Shown here: one piece after another, positions 53,297 to 63,026 of the stretch
Layout: every line of letters begins with the position of its first letter
Numbering within the stretch: position 1 is the first letter of the stretch
Origin: Proteiniborus sp. DW1
GTDB taxonomy: Bacteria > Bacillota > Clostridia > Tissierellales > Proteiniboraceae
Assembly: GCF_900095305.1 (NCBI RefSeq)
Contig: NZ_FMDO01000036.1
Coordinates: forward strand, 1 to 64,000
Direction of reading: 5' to 3'
Length of the DNA: 64,000 bases
Translations under genes and position numbers: made by a program
Notes under the pieces: model-generated
What the model was told of the DNA's origin: nothing
What the model saw: only the letters and a program-made list of their open reading frames with translations
Databases searched by the model: none

Positions 53297-53752
53297 TTAA
53301 TTACTTTTCTTATTATGAAATTTTAAAATTATTTCTACTTCTCTAATACCCTTCTCAGTAATTCTGGCTATTTCTTCAACTCTTAGACCTGACTTGTACA
53401 ATTCAACAATCTTATCATAATTATCCTTCGAATTATTCTCTATTAACTCTTTTGGATTGTCGTGATTATCGCTGATATTACTATTTTCCTTTATGAAAGT
53501 CAAATCTTTTCTATTAAAAACTAAACTAGAATTTGTACTTTCTGTTAAATCTTCACTCATTATATTGTTAATATCATTTAACATCTCTTCAAAGTTCATT
53601 GTATGTTCAACTGGTTGAGAGTTTGTTTCATTAATATCATTTATTAATTCAATTTCTTCTAAATTAATTGCTTTTTTTCTATCATTAGAAAATATAGCTA
53701 TGGATGCTATAACTATTAAAAGTAAACCTAATATTAAAATAAAGGCATTCAT
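53297..53752 (-). CDS. SwrB (YlxL)-like protein
   Basis: A 151-residue protein with one N-terminal membrane helix (about 3-22), a low-complexity acidic middle, and a C-terminal helix-turn-helix-like segment (YDKIVELYKSGLRVEEIARI, about 112-131, then EVEIILKFHNKK). The layout and location at the end of the fla/che operon, directly before rpsB, match SwrB (YlxL) of Bacillus, which promotes flagellar basal-body assembly. Sequence similarity is hard to judge by eye, so the name is an inference. GAGGTG selects ATG 53752. Confidence 0.7.
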   Translation of the reverse strand: MNAFILILGLLLIVIASIAIFSNDRKKAINLEEIELINDINETNSQPVEHTMNFEEMLNDINNIMSEDLTESTNSSLVFNRKDLTFIKENSNISDNHDNPKELIENNSKDNYDKIVELYKSGLRVEEIARITEKGIREVEIILKFHNKKSN

Positions 53753-53763
53753 TTTACACCTCA

Positions 53764-54108
53764 TTAGATTTTAATATCAATTTTAGTTCCTATTGTCTCG
53801 CTTAATATAGCTTTTTCTTTTTTATCTATGTTCTTGTCATTTTTATCTTGAGAAGTCATACTCTCATTTTCTTCAAACTTATTATACTTGTTTCTTTTTT
53901 GTTCTTTATTACTTTTTTGTTCTTTATTGATTTTTATTTTATAAACTTTATCTGTTGTGTTAACCTTTTTTAATTCCCTTTTAAATTTCTTATTTTGCAT
54001 TACGGTTTGATCTTGAACAAAAAATCTTTGCTTGTTATTTTCTACCTGCTGTACTTTTGAAATTAACTGTGCATTAGGAACTTGGTTATTTAAATCAATT
54101 GGTCTCAT
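53764..54108 (-). CDS. Small hydrophilic protein of the fla/che operon
   Basis: A 114-residue, lysine- and asparagine-rich protein, start ATG 54108 with TAGGAGG upstream. The N-terminus MRPIDLNNQVPNAQLISKVQQ resembles small proteins found at this site in clostridial motility operons, where MRPI/MQPV-type starts recur; the rest is low complexity without cysteine, membrane or catalytic motifs. It lies 18 nt after fapA and 11 nt before the swrB-like gene. The function is unknown; a scaffold or secreted role is possible but not supported. Confidence 0.7.
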   Translation of the reverse strand: MRPIDLNNQVPNAQLISKVQQVENNKQRFFVQDQTVMQNKKFKRELKKVNTTDKVYKIKINKEQKSNKEQKRNKYNKFEENESMTSQDKNDKNIDKKEKAILSETIGTKIDIKI

Positions 54109-54126
54109 AAAATAACCTCCTAAATA

Positions 54127-55965
54127 TTAAAAATCATATGGACCAATTTTTATTTCATTATTTTCTATATATAGAGTACAATGCTTTATTTCATCTCTTA
54201 TAAACATAGTGCTATTACCTATAACAACTTTTACACCTGGATAAATAACGTTTTCAACTTTAATTTTACCTCTGGATAATGAATCTATCTGCTTTAATAT
54301 ATATGCCATTTCTTTTTTATGACTTTCAAGATTCTTTACAAGTATAGCTCTTGCTTGAACTACTTTGTTTAATGTTTTTTCTTTTTCTTCTGTCAACTCA
54401 CCGTTTTTCGACATTCTATTAAATAAGGCAATAGATTGGTCAAATTTTTTTATATTACTTTCAATTTCTTCAATCTCACCCTTTATTGCATCGTGCTTGC
54501 TTCGTAGATTTGGGTATACTCCTACCTCCAAAACTGTTGCTGTTGCCATAGTTGATCCAATAGTTTTGGCTACGATTTCAGTTGCAGCCTTACAGGTTCC
54601 TCCAACAATTAAACCTTTTTTCCCAGTTACTTTTATGCTACCATTACTAATTACTTCACTATGCATTATTGCATCTGAAATTATGTCACTATCAGCTTCT
54701 AGGAAGCTATTTTCGATGTATCTAGCAACAATAGTTCCTTTAGAAAAAAGTTTACCTTTGTTATACCCCTGGATTCCTCTTTTTAAAATGATATTTCCAA
54801 GACTACTTACTTTAGCTCCTTCAACAACTCCTTCAATCTCTACGTCACCATCTGCATTTACTTCAAATCCTGTTAATACATTCCCTTTGATTTTGATTGT
54901 ACCATTGAAATTTATGTTACCTGTAGAATTGTCGATATTTCCTTTTACTTCAAAAACTTCCTTTACCATTACTTTGTTATCTTGTATACATACTTGTCCA
55001 TCTTTTTCAGCTATTAAGTTCTTACCGTCTTCAGAAACTTTTACATTTTTACCATATCTAAATTCTTTCTTTTTACCTTTTTTCCCTTCTATAGTCTTCC
55101 CATATACTGTGTTCCCTTGTTTCCCATCTGTTGGTAGAATTAGCTCAGCAAGAATATCTCCTGCTCTTACATTATGGATTATATCGAGATTTCTAAAATC
55201 TACACTACCATCTTCTAAAACACGTGGAGTAGTATCTATTGTCACAGGAAAAAAGTATTTTATATAACCGTCTTCCCCATCAATAGCCTTTTCTCCCTCT
55301 GCAATTAAAGTTTTGCTATTATAGCATTTTTCATTTATAACCTTCTTTAATAGATTGACATTTAATCCGTACTTGACGCAATCCTGTACTTTTTCAAAAG
55401 CTTCGTCAACACTAATATCTTTTCCACCAGAAGGAGGTATTAAAGTAATAAAAGCACATAAACCATCATTTGAAATATCAATCTTTAATTCTGCATCTAA
55501 TAATACTTCTTCCTGTTTTGGTGCAATTTTAAATCTACTCTTTTCTTTAGAATTTATCGCTTCCTCTATTGCGCTAATATCTATGTTATCTATTTTCTTC
55601 TTTCTAATAAACTCCAGTGCCTGCCTAGAATTAGACTGAAAAGTATCTCTATCTAAAATATTAAGGTATACACCATCATCTAAGTACTCAATTCTATAAA
55701 ATGAGCTTTCAATTGATTTGTTTTTATCCATTTTAATTAATTGCTTAGCTAATTCTACATCTCTGTCTAAAAGTCTTTCTTCTCTACTAGAATGATTTAG
55801 TGTTAATTTAACTTTATAATTTCTAATTGATACTCCCATTAGAGTTTTTCCTTTTTCTAATACCTCGACTTTTACTTGTTCTCTATCCGCATTTAATTTT
55901 TTCAGTCCCTCATCTATTAATATATTTAGGTCCTTACCTTCTAAAATAATAAATTTCTGAGACAT
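54127..55965 (-). CDS. fapA: FapA-family polymerising protein (DUF342)
   Basis: A 612-residue DUF342 protein. The N-terminal part includes a JAG-like helix region (about 1-60); the middle holds the beta-helix repeats (about 330-490, e.g. NINFNGTIKIKGNVLTGFEVNADG divided over two turns), followed by a coiled coil (about 490-560). Relatives include FapA proteins encoded with flagellar genes and polar or surface scaffolds. It lies between fliA and the small hydrophilic gene, so a role in flagellar assembly or placement is inferred. No signal peptide is present. Confidence 0.85.
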   Translation of the reverse strand: MSQKFIILEGKDLNILIDEGLKKLNADREQVKVEVLEKGKTLMGVSIRNYKVKLTLNHSSREERLLDRDVELAKQLIKMDKNKSIESSFYRIEYLDDGVYLNILDRDTFQSNSRQALEFIRKKKIDNIDISAIEEAINSKEKSRFKIAPKQEEVLLDAELKIDISNDGLCAFITLIPPSGGKDISVDEAFEKVQDCVKYGLNVNLLKKVINEKCYNSKTLIAEGEKAIDGEDGYIKYFFPVTIDTTPRVLEDGSVDFRNLDIIHNVRAGDILAELILPTDGKQGNTVYGKTIEGKKGKKKEFRYGKNVKVSEDGKNLIAEKDGQVCIQDNKVMVKEVFEVKGNIDNSTGNINFNGTIKIKGNVLTGFEVNADGDVEIEGVVEGAKVSSLGNIILKRGIQGYNKGKLFSKGTIVARYIENSFLEADSDIISDAIMHSEVISNGSIKVTGKKGLIVGGTCKAATEIVAKTIGSTMATATVLEVGVYPNLRSKHDAIKGEIEEIESNIKKFDQSIALFNRMSKNGELTEEKEKTLNKVVQARAILVKNLESHKKEMAYILKQIDSLSRGKIKVENVIYPGVKVVIGNSTMFIRDEIKHCTLYIENNEIKIGPYDF

Positions 55966-55989
55966 ATTACCACATCCTAATAGTTATTA

Positions 55990-56727
55990 TTATATAATCC
56001 CTTTTGACGCTAATAGGTTTTTAAGTGATAGAATAGCTTTGCTATGTAGCTGAGATATCCTCGATTCAGAGACTTCTAATACACTTGCAATTTCTTTATA
56101 TGTTAATCCTTCATAATAATATAAAGAAATCACAATTTTCTCCTTCTCAGTTAAATTCTCTATAGCCTCTTTAAGTAAAAATTTTAGCTCTTTATTTTCG
56201 AATATTCTCTCTGGGCTATCTAGATCACTTAAGTTGTCATACGTTTCTCCTTTATTAATCAAAGCTTCCTCTAAAGAAACTATATTTAATGTTGAAATCT
56301 CAGAGAGTATGCTTTCAACTTCAGTTTCAGTTGTTTTTAACTCAAATGCTATTTCTTTAGTAGTAGCACTTCTTCCAAGTCTATTCTCTAATATATTTAT
56401 TGCTCTTTCCATTTCCTTAGCTTTTTTTCTTAAACCCCTTGGAATCCAATCCAATTTTCTTAAATTATCAATAATTGCACCTCTAATTCTGATTTGCGCA
56501 TAGGTCTCGAACTTTAAATCTCTGTTAATGTCGAATTTATCAATAGCATCTATAAGTCCAAATATTCCAAATCCAACTAAATCCTCGTACTCAACATTTC
56601 CACCATAAAAATTATACATTCTGCCGGCAACTATCTTAACTAATTGAATATATTTTTCAATCAAGACCTGCTTATAACTTAAATCTTTAGTTTCTTTATA
56701 ATTCCTCCATAACATGTCAATTGCCAT
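55990..56727 (-). CDS. fliA: Flagellar sigma factor FliA/SigD
   Basis: Sigma-28 family RNA polymerase subunit for late flagellar and chemotaxis genes. The 245 residues have region 2 (LVKIVAGRMYNFYGG to FETYAQIRIRGAIIDNLR), region 3 (ATTKEIAFELKTTETEVESIL) and region 4 (LTEKEKIVISLYYYEGLTYKEIASVLEVSESRISQ in pieces, about 190-225). GGAGGTGACAAT precedes the ATG. Located after cheD as in Bacillus. Confidence 0.96.
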   Translation of the reverse strand: MAIDMLWRNYKETKDLSYKQVLIEKYIQLVKIVAGRMYNFYGGNVEYEDLVGFGIFGLIDAIDKFDINRDLKFETYAQIRIRGAIIDNLRKLDWIPRGLRKKAKEMERAINILENRLGRSATTKEIAFELKTTETEVESILSEISTLNIVSLEEALINKGETYDNLSDLDSPERIFENKELKFLLKEAIENLTEKEKIVISLYYYEGLTYKEIASVLEVSESRISQLHSKAILSLKNLLASKGII

Positions 56728-56760
56728 ATTGTCACCTCCAAAAAGGTGGTATAAAACTAT

Positions 56761-57243
56761 CTATATACTTTTAGTACCGTGTCCTATGGTTTTAATTAAT
56801 AAACTTCCGTCTTGACTATCTAATTCAATTGTTCTTCCATAATTTCCTCCAGTATCTTCAGCAATTATTTTTACATCAAGCTCTTGTAATTTTTTTCTTG
56901 AGGCAATTACATTTCTTTCTCCTATTCTCAAAATATCAACATTAGAACCAAATGAAAACATTTGAGAACCTCCCGCAAGTTTTGCAACTAAATATCTTCT
57001 ATTTGCTCCTAATAGGAGCATTTCTTTTAACAGTTCCTCAATTGCAGTATCAGCAAACTTTGCTTTGTTACTATTATTTTTTATCTCTAAGCTAGATGGT
57101 AGCATAATATGTGCTAATCCTGCTATCTTATTAACTTTATCATATAAGGCAATTCCCACACAGGAGCCAAGGCCTAAAGTAGTTAAAATACCTGTAGATT
57201 TTATTGCTTTATAGTCTGCCATCCCTACCTTAACTATTTCCAT
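56761..57243 (-). CDS. cheD: Chemoreceptor glutamine deamidase CheD
   Basis: Deamidates receptor glutamines and binds CheC. The 160 residues have the catalytic motif TTLGLGSCVGIALYD (Cys) and the histidine in GLAHIMLP, then GGSQMF. Its ATG shares one base with the stop of the upstream cheC frame (TAATG), indicating translational coupling. Because cheC is disrupted, coupling and the CheC-CheD complex may both be affected. Confidence 0.96.
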   Translation of the reverse strand: MEIVKVGMADYKAIKSTGILTTLGLGSCVGIALYDKVNKIAGLAHIMLPSSLEIKNNSNKAKFADTAIEELLKEMLLLGANRRYLVAKLAGGSQMFSFGSNVDILRIGERNVIASRKKLQELDVKIIAEDTGGNYGRTIELDSQDGSLLIKTIGHGTKSI

Positions 57244-57828
57244 TACCCAATTACCCCTAGACTTTTTAGTATTTTTTCAAAAGAGCCAACCTCTGGAATT
57301 AAAAATAAATCTCCCGTTATTTGCTTATTATTTTCTACGAATTGTGTTTCTATAAAAATAACATGTTCTCCAATATGACCGAACTGAACTGCAGGTACAC
57401 TTAAAATTGCAGCAGCCATATCTACACAAATAGATGGAATAGACAATTTTAAATTTAATCCTGTTAATGCACTTAATGAGTTAATATATGAAGCTGAAAG
57501 TATGTTTCCAACCTCAGATAAAGCAGACATATCCATTTCATCTAATTCACTTTTTGTACTATGCTGAATTAATATCTAAAACAAACATAATATTTCCTTC
57601 TATTTCATCAGTCATATTAAAATATATGCCAACTACTGGAGTTTCACTATCACCTAGTATTTCTCCTACATCCTTGAATTCTAATATTTTTACTTGTGGT
57701 ACCTTCATATCAACTTTTTTATCGATCATAGAAGCTAGTGCTGTAGCTGCATTACCTGACCCAATATTTCCTAATTCTTTTAGAACGTCTAATAAAATGG
57801 AATTTAAGTTGTTTAAATCCATATTCAT
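57243..57828 (-). pseudogene. cheC: cheC, disrupted by a small deletion and frameshift
   Basis: CheY-P phosphatase gene split into two frames. The N-terminal half (57559-57828) contains the first phosphatase helix ELGNIGSGNAATAL and stops at TAG after FVLDINSA. The C-terminal half continues in another frame with SELDEMDMSALSEVGNILSA, the second active-site helix, to 57243. The hydrophobic segment of roughly 10-15 residues that normally follows the ILDxxSA position is not encoded in either frame, so this is a deletion of about 30-45 nt rather than a single-base error. Both halves are otherwise conserved, implying a recent event or an assembly fault. Confidence 0.8.
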
Positions 57829-57834
57829 TCACTC

Positions 57835-58290
57835 CTAACTAACCTGTCCCATGTCTTTTATCCCAATAACCTGCTCAATGTCTATTAGAATTATTAGCTT
57901 ACCATCCTTTTTTCCAATTCCTTTGATGAAGCCTTCCATCACACTATCTTTCACAGCAGGTGGATTATCTATCTCTTTAGAATTTATTTCCATTACTTCT
58001 GAAGATGAGTCTACCAGTAAACCAATCTCTAGATCATTAACAAAAACAATTATTATCCTAGAGTTAGAATCTACCTCTTTCTGAGATAATTCAAACCTCA
58101 ATCTTAAATCAATTACAGGTACTACTTCTCCTCTAAGATTGATCACTCCTTTTACATATTCAGGTGAATTTGGTACTCTAGCAAAGTACTGCATTCTTTC
58201 TATTGATTTTACATTAGCAATATCTATTCCATAGTGCTCTTCGTCCATTTTAAAAACCACATACTTCAAATTATCATTTGAATTAGTCAT
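57835..58290 (-). CDS. cheW: Chemotaxis adaptor CheW
   Basis: Couples receptors to the kinase CheA. The 151 residues form the paired SH3-like fold, with YVVFKMDEEHYGIDIANVKSI, VINLRGEVVPVIDLRLRF and the GLLVDSSSEVMEI region. GGAGGGC precedes the ATG. It is placed between cheA (18 nt) and cheC (6 nt) in the operon. Confidence 0.96.
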   Translation of the reverse strand: MTNSNDNLKYVVFKMDEEHYGIDIANVKSIERMQYFARVPNSPEYVKGVINLRGEVVPVIDLRLRFELSQKEVDSNSRIIIVFVNDLEIGLLVDSSSEVMEINSKEIDNPPAVKDSVMEGFIKGIGKKDGKLIILIDIEQVIGIKDMGQVS

Positions 58291-58308
58291 ATTTTGCCCT
58301 CCTCTTCT

Positions 58309-60336
58309 CTAGAATAGAGAATTAACATCTAAAATAAGGGAAATCTGTCCGTTACCCAATATTGTAGCTCCGGCTAAATATGGTATTCCCAATAGAAACT
58401 TCCCTAGCGATTTAATTACGATTTCCTGCTGACCTATTAGCTTGTCTACTATTAATCCAGCTTCTTTATCACCTTTTTTAACTACCACCATTGTTGTTTC
58501 ATCGAATTCAGTGGAATCTTGTATTCCTAAAACCCTATTAAGCCTAATTATTGGGAGTGTGGAATTTCGGAATAATACTACCTCTTGATTTTGAATTTTT
58601 CTAATTTCACTCATCTTAACAGGTGTAATTTCTCTTATAGAACTTAGCGGTAAAGCATATATTTCTTCTTTCAAATTTATTAGGAGTGCTGGTATAATGG
58701 CAAGTGTTAAAGGTAATCTTATGCTAAACTTACTACCCTTGTATTGACTTGTCTCAACTTCTACAATTCCATTTATAGATTCAATTTTATTTTTTACTAC
58801 ATCTAAGCCTACGCCTCTGCCTGAAACATCTGAAACTGATTCAGCTGTACTAAAGCCTGGCATGAACAATAAATTGACTGCCTCGTTGATAGTTAAGTCG
58901 CTGGCTTCTGACTGTGTTAGTAACCCCTTATCCACAGCCTTTTTCTTAACCTTCTCTACATTAATACCGGCGCCATCGTCTTCTAGTTCTATTACTACGT
59001 TATTACCGTCAGGATATGCTTTAAGTATTATTTTACCTACTGTTGGTTTTCCTCTTTCTCTTCTCGTTTCTGGATCTTCTATTCCATGGTCAAGTGAGTT
59101 TCTAATAAGATGAATAAGTGGATCTCCTATTTCATCGATTATTGTCCTGTCTACTTCAGTTTCTTCTCCAGACATTTCTAGTTCTATTTCTTTACCTAGC
59201 TCTTTCGCAAGATCTCTTACCATTCTTGGAAATCTATTAAATACTCTTTCTATTGGAACCATTCTTACTTTCATTACTGCATCATGTAGGCTTGTTGTTA
59301 TCCTCTCTAAGTATTCAATTGTTTCGTTTAAATTACTTCTTTCAACATTACCTGTGTCTTCAAGTCTAGTCTTTATTATTATAAGCTCACTTACTAAATT
59401 CATTAAATTATCTAATCTATCAATATCAACCCTAACAGTTTTACCAATTATATTAGTAGTAGTTTTTTTCTTCTCATTAGTAAGCTTTTTGCTTTCTAAG
59501 TTTATATCACTATTATATTCATTACTTGTTGCTAATGTCTCATGAGAACCAACATCTATTGAAGTGTCTTCAGCAACACCTGATGGCTCAAATATTATTT
59601 CTTCAACCTCTACTTTTTCTACTTCGGAAATCATTAGTACGTCATTCTTTATCTCTTCTTTTGACTTTTTAGTAACCAAAACCACTGTAAATTTTTTATC
59701 AAACTTCTCGTCTTCTATATCTTCAGTTGATGGAGATGAATAAACTATTTCTGAATAAGATTCTAATGTATTGAAAACTATGAATGCTCTAGCTGACTTA
59801 AGTAAACAGTTATCACTTAACTTAACTACGATATTATAAGCATCCATACCTTCACTATTTGCCTTCTTGATTGCATTAATAACATACTCATCTAAATCCA
59901 ACTTAACATGTTTGTCTTTATTAGCAGCAGAATTCCTATCTGGTTCCAAATTTCTACAATTTAACTTGTCATTAAGTTGCTGAATTAAAGCAGTGTCATC
60001 TTGCTCCCCTTCTTTTCCGTTACTTACGATATTACTAATATGATCATCTAGAACATCAAAACAAGAAAATAATAAGTCTACTATCTCTGAGCAGATAGAT
60101 AATTTATCGCTTCTAACAGCATCAAGCAAATTTTCCATTTCATGGGTTAGATTAGCAATTTTATTGAATCCCATGGTTCCTGACATTCCTTTTATAGTAT
60201 GTGCAATTCTAAATATTTCGTTAATTAGATCCTTGTCATCAGGATTTTTTTCTAAATTTAATAGATGGTCATTCAAAAACTGTAAATGCTCTTTAGATTC
60301 TTCTATAAACATATCAAGATACTGATTCATATCCAT
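58309..60336 (-). CDS. cheA: Chemotaxis histidine kinase CheA
   Basis: Phosphorylates CheY and CheB. The 675 residues contain the Hpt domain with phosphorylation site His46 (RIAHTIKGMSG), a CheY-binding P2 region (about 150-245), the dimerisation domain, the GHKL kinase domain (LIRNSLDHGIE, ELEDDGAGI, GRGVGLDVV) and a C-terminal CheW-like domain. GGGGGTG precedes ATG 60336. It lies 3 nt from cheB. Confidence 0.97.
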   Translation of the reverse strand: MDMNQYLDMFIEESKEHLQFLNDHLLNLEKNPDDKDLINEIFRIAHTIKGMSGTMGFNKIANLTHEMENLLDAVRSDKLSICSEIVDLLFSCFDVLDDHISNIVSNGKEGEQDDTALIQQLNDKLNCRNLEPDRNSAANKDKHVKLDLDEYVINAIKKANSEGMDAYNIVVKLSDNCLLKSARAFIVFNTLESYSEIVYSSPSTEDIEDEKFDKKFTVVLVTKKSKEEIKNDVLMISEVEKVEVEEIIFEPSGVAEDTSIDVGSHETLATSNEYNSDINLESKKLTNEKKKTTTNIIGKTVRVDIDRLDNLMNLVSELIIIKTRLEDTGNVERSNLNETIEYLERITTSLHDAVMKVRMVPIERVFNRFPRMVRDLAKELGKEIELEMSGEETEVDRTIIDEIGDPLIHLIRNSLDHGIEDPETRRERGKPTVGKIILKAYPDGNNVVIELEDDGAGINVEKVKKKAVDKGLLTQSEASDLTINEAVNLLFMPGFSTAESVSDVSGRGVGLDVVKNKIESINGIVEVETSQYKGSKFSIRLPLTLAIIPALLINLKEEIYALPLSSIREITPVKMSEIRKIQNQEVVLFRNSTLPIIRLNRVLGIQDSTEFDETTMVVVKKGDKEAGLIVDKLIGQQEIVIKSLGKFLLGIPYLAGATILGNGQISLILDVNSLF

Positions 60337-60339
60337 ATT

Positions 60340-61386
60340 CTACACCCCCAGTATACTTATAATTTCATTACTTATTTCATTTAATGGTAGTATTTTATTT
60401 ACACAACCATTATTTATGGCTGATTTGGGCATACCATATACTATACTACTTTCTTCATCTTGTGCTATTGTATAGCCTCCACTGTCAAAAATGCTCTTCA
60501 TTCCATTAGCTCCATCAGAACCCATTCCTGTCATAATAATTCCTATTTTATTATAATTTTTTATTTCTGCAACTGATTTCATCATTACATCAACAGAAGG
60601 TCTATGTCCTGATACTACAGCATCTTGGTTAAGTCTTAATATTACCCCATCTTTTTCCTGATGTGCAGTCATATGGTAGTTACCGGGAGCAATATAGCAA
60701 TGTCCTCTAAGTAATCTTTCACCATCTTCAGCTTCCTTTACTCTTATATTAGACATGGAATCCAGTCTAGAAGCTAAAGATTTAGTAAAACCTTTAGGCA
60801 TATGCTGCACCACCAGAATACTCCCATTGATATTGGCAGGAATTTGTGGAATTACTAACTGTAATGCCTTAGGTCCTCCTGTTGAAGTTCCAATAGAAAT
60901 AATATATTCTGATTCTTTTTCTTTGGACGAGAAATGTCTATGTATTTTCTTTGGTCTTGTTAAAGTAGTATTAGATTTTGAGTTTCTTTTAACCTGTGCG
61001 GCAATTTTAACCTTTTCTATTAGTTTATGCTTTTCTTCCTCGTTATTCAACTTAAATATATTAGTAGGCTTAGTTACAAAATCAAATGCACCGATCTCTA
61101 ATGCTTTTATTGTAGAGTCAGCACCACTTACAGTAAGACTACTCAACATAATTACTGGAATATTATACAACCTCACTATTTCACGTAGTGTGGATATTCC
61201 ATCCATTATTGGCATTTCAATATCTAGAGTAATTACATCTGGAGTAACATCGTTTAATTGCTTAAGTGCATCTTGCCCATTTTTTGCAGTCCAAGGAACA
61301 TCAATATCCTTGTCTTCTTTGAGTGAGTCTGATATTATTTTTCTCATAAAGGCAGAGTCATCGATTACCATTACCTTAATAGTCAT
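60340..61386 (-). CDS. cheB: Chemotaxis methylesterase CheB
   Basis: Phosphorylation-activated receptor methylesterase and deamidase. The 348 residues start with a receiver domain (VIDDSAFMRK, phospho-acceptor Asp55, the LSS and KPT motifs) and end with the esterase domain having SIGTSTGGPKAL, VQHMPKGFT and GMGSDGANGM for the Ser-His-Asp triad. ATG 61386 is preferred over TTG 61395, which abuts AAAGGA. It overlaps the ycgR-like gene by 11 nt. Confidence 0.97.
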   Translation of the reverse strand: MTIKVMVIDDSAFMRKIISDSLKEDKDIDVPWTAKNGQDALKQLNDVTPDVITLDIEMPIMDGISTLREIVRLYNIPVIMLSSLTVSGADSTIKALEIGAFDFVTKPTNIFKLNNEEEKHKLIEKVKIAAQVKRNSKSNTTLTRPKKIHRHFSSKEKESEYIISIGTSTGGPKALQLVIPQIPANINGSILVVQHMPKGFTKSLASRLDSMSNIRVKEAEDGERLLRGHCYIAPGNYHMTAHQEKDGVILRLNQDAVVSGHRPSVDVMMKSVAEIKNYNKIGIIMTGMGSDGANGMKSIFDSGGYTIAQDEESSIVYGMPKSAINNGCVNKILPLNEISNEIISILGV

Positions 61387-62074
61387 TGAAATCAATCCTT
61401 TTTTTCCTCAGTTCTCTTTCTTGTTCAAATATATATTTCACAATTGCATCCCTTTCATAATTATCAATATCCAAAAACTTAACTCCTATTTCATATTTGT
61501 ACTTATAAGCATTGTTTTTAGCTTTGGATACTCTTATAACTTCACCTATGGTACTAACTTCCACATCTTTAATAATAAAGTTAATTCGTATTTTATCTCT
61601 TTCTCTATGTTTAATGTTTGAAAAGAGCTTCAGTCCACCTCCACTAATATCTCCAGTTATACATATCTCTTTCTCAGTTTCTATATCATTACCATTCTCT
61701 ATATCATATACTTGTTCCGCATTGTACTCTTTTTCAACCTCTAATGATATAGGCAATCTAAAATAGTTACGATCTTGTATTTTAACAATTTCATTGAGCC
61801 TTTCAACCTTTAATTTATAGATTCCTTTCTCCCACACTTCTTTTACTAGTGCTCTAAAAACAAACTTGCCAATTCTTTCCTTATAATAGTTTACAACTAT
61901 AACAGAATTGAGTTCAACATGTATGATAGTACTCCTTCTAATTGGTCCAGCTATTACATATTCTTTTTCATTTAGAATGTCTAGTATTTGACTACTATAT
62001 TGTCTTGGTGGGTGTTCTGCTTTCATAATGTAAATTTTATCTCCAACCTTTAGTTCAGACGAATCCATATTCAC
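61376..62074 (-). CDS. PilZ-domain flagellar brake protein (YcgR/YpfA family)
   Basis: A 232-residue protein with an N-terminal YcgR domain (about 5-95) and a C-terminal PilZ domain carrying both cyclic di-GMP motifs, RNYFR (RxxxR) near residue 106 and DISGGG (DxSxxG). Binding of c-di-GMP would slow or stop the flagellar motor. The start is GTG 62074, 10 nt from GGGGGG; ATG two codons later is possible. It sits between flhG and cheB in the motility operon. Confidence 0.93.
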   Translation of the reverse strand: MNMDSSELKVGDKIYIMKAEHPPRQYSSQILDILNEKEYVIAGPIRRSTIIHVELNSVIVVNYYKERIGKFVFRALVKEVWEKGIYKLKVERLNEIVKIQDRNYFRLPISLEVEKEYNAEQVYDIENGNDIETEKEICITGDISGGGLKLFSNIKHRERDKIRINFIIKDVEVSTIGEVIRVSKAKNNAYKYKYEIGVKFLDIDNYERDAIVKYIFEQERELRKKRIDFNDY

Positions 62075-62123
62075 TTACGCATATCCCCCCTTAAACTTTA
62101 CTTAATTATTATAGTGCAAGATG

Positions 62124-63026
62124 TTATTGAGTTCTATTGTTAATGAAAAAAGCCTTAAATCTACTTAAAAAACTCTGAAAATTGCTTTTTTCATTTTCAA
62201 TAGAGGTTCCTATGATTTTAGTAGCTATACTATTAATGTTTCTTGACATAGTCGAATTAGGAAAAAGGGTTATAAATGGTTGCTGATTCTTTACAGCTTC
62301 TTCTACTTGCTTACTTTTTAGTATATACCCTAAATTTTCTATTTTTGTACTCAAAAATTTACTTGATGCTGCACTTATCTTTTCAAAAACGCTAAGAGCT
62401 TCTTTAGAGTTTTCCGCCTTATTCACTACTAATTTAAGTTTATTATTATACCCTTTAATTCTCAACGCCTTTATAAGAGCATATACATCAGTTAATGAAG
62501 TAGGTTCAGGTGTTGTTATTAATATAACCTCATGGGCTGCTGCAACAAAGCCCATAACAATTTCTGAAATACCTGCACCAGTGTCAATTAATATATAATC
62601 AAAACGACTTTCCATTTCTATTATTTGCTTTTTTAAGTGCTCTAGACTTTCATCATTTAACTGCACCATATTATATAGTCCAGAGCCTCCTGCAATTATT
62701 TTAATTCCATTTGGTCCATCAGTAATTACATCAGTAATTTTCTTATTCTTTGTCAATACGCTGCTTATAGTTTCTTTAGGAAATATACCTAACAAAACAT
62801 CAATATTGGCAAGGCCTATATCTGCATCAATAACTAAAACGCTATAACCAAAATTGCTTAGTGAAATAGCAAGGTTGATTGTAAAGTTGGTTTTGCCTAC
62901 TCCTCCCTTACCACTGGTTACAGCCATGACTCTTGTATTGCTAGTTCTTTTTTGATTATCATTATTTTGATCATAATTATTTGATTTTCTTAGTAACTGT
63001 CTTAGTTTTTCTGCTTGATCATGCAT
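62124..63026 (-). CDS. flhG: MinD/ParA-family ATPase FlhG (YlxH)
   Basis: Regulates flagellar number and placement and stimulates the FlhF GTPase. The 300 residues start with the FlhF-activating segment DQAEKLRQLLRK, then the deviant Walker A SGKGGVGKTN, DADIGLANIDVLLG, and IDTGAGIS. GGAG 9 nt upstream selects ATG 63026 over TTG 63041. It overlaps the flhF stop by 8 nt. Confidence 0.96.
   Translation of the reverse strand: MHDQAEKLRQLLRKSNNYDQNNDNQKRTSNTRVMAVTSGKGGVGKTNFTINLAISLSNFGYSVLVIDADIGLANIDVLLGIFPKETISSVLTKNKKITDVITDGPNGIKIIAGGSGLYNMVQLNDESLEHLKKQIIEMESRFDYILIDTGAGISEIVMGFVAAAHEVILITTPEPTSLTDVYALIKALRIKGYNNKLKLVVNKAENSKEALSVFEKISAASSKFLSTKIENLGYILKSKQVEEAVKNQQPFITLFPNSTMSRNINSIATKIIGTSIENEKSNFQSFLSRFKAFFINNRTQ

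Noticed and set aside
54365-55267. 300-codon open frame on the plus strand
   Set aside because: It is antisense to fapA, has no plausible ribosome site, and its Ser/Pro/Phe-rich composition is the mirror of the AT-rich fapA coding strand.
60755-61621. 288-codon open frame on the plus strand
   Set aside because: It spans the antisense of cheB and the ycgR-like gene with hydrophobic, low-complexity translation; both sense genes are unambiguous.
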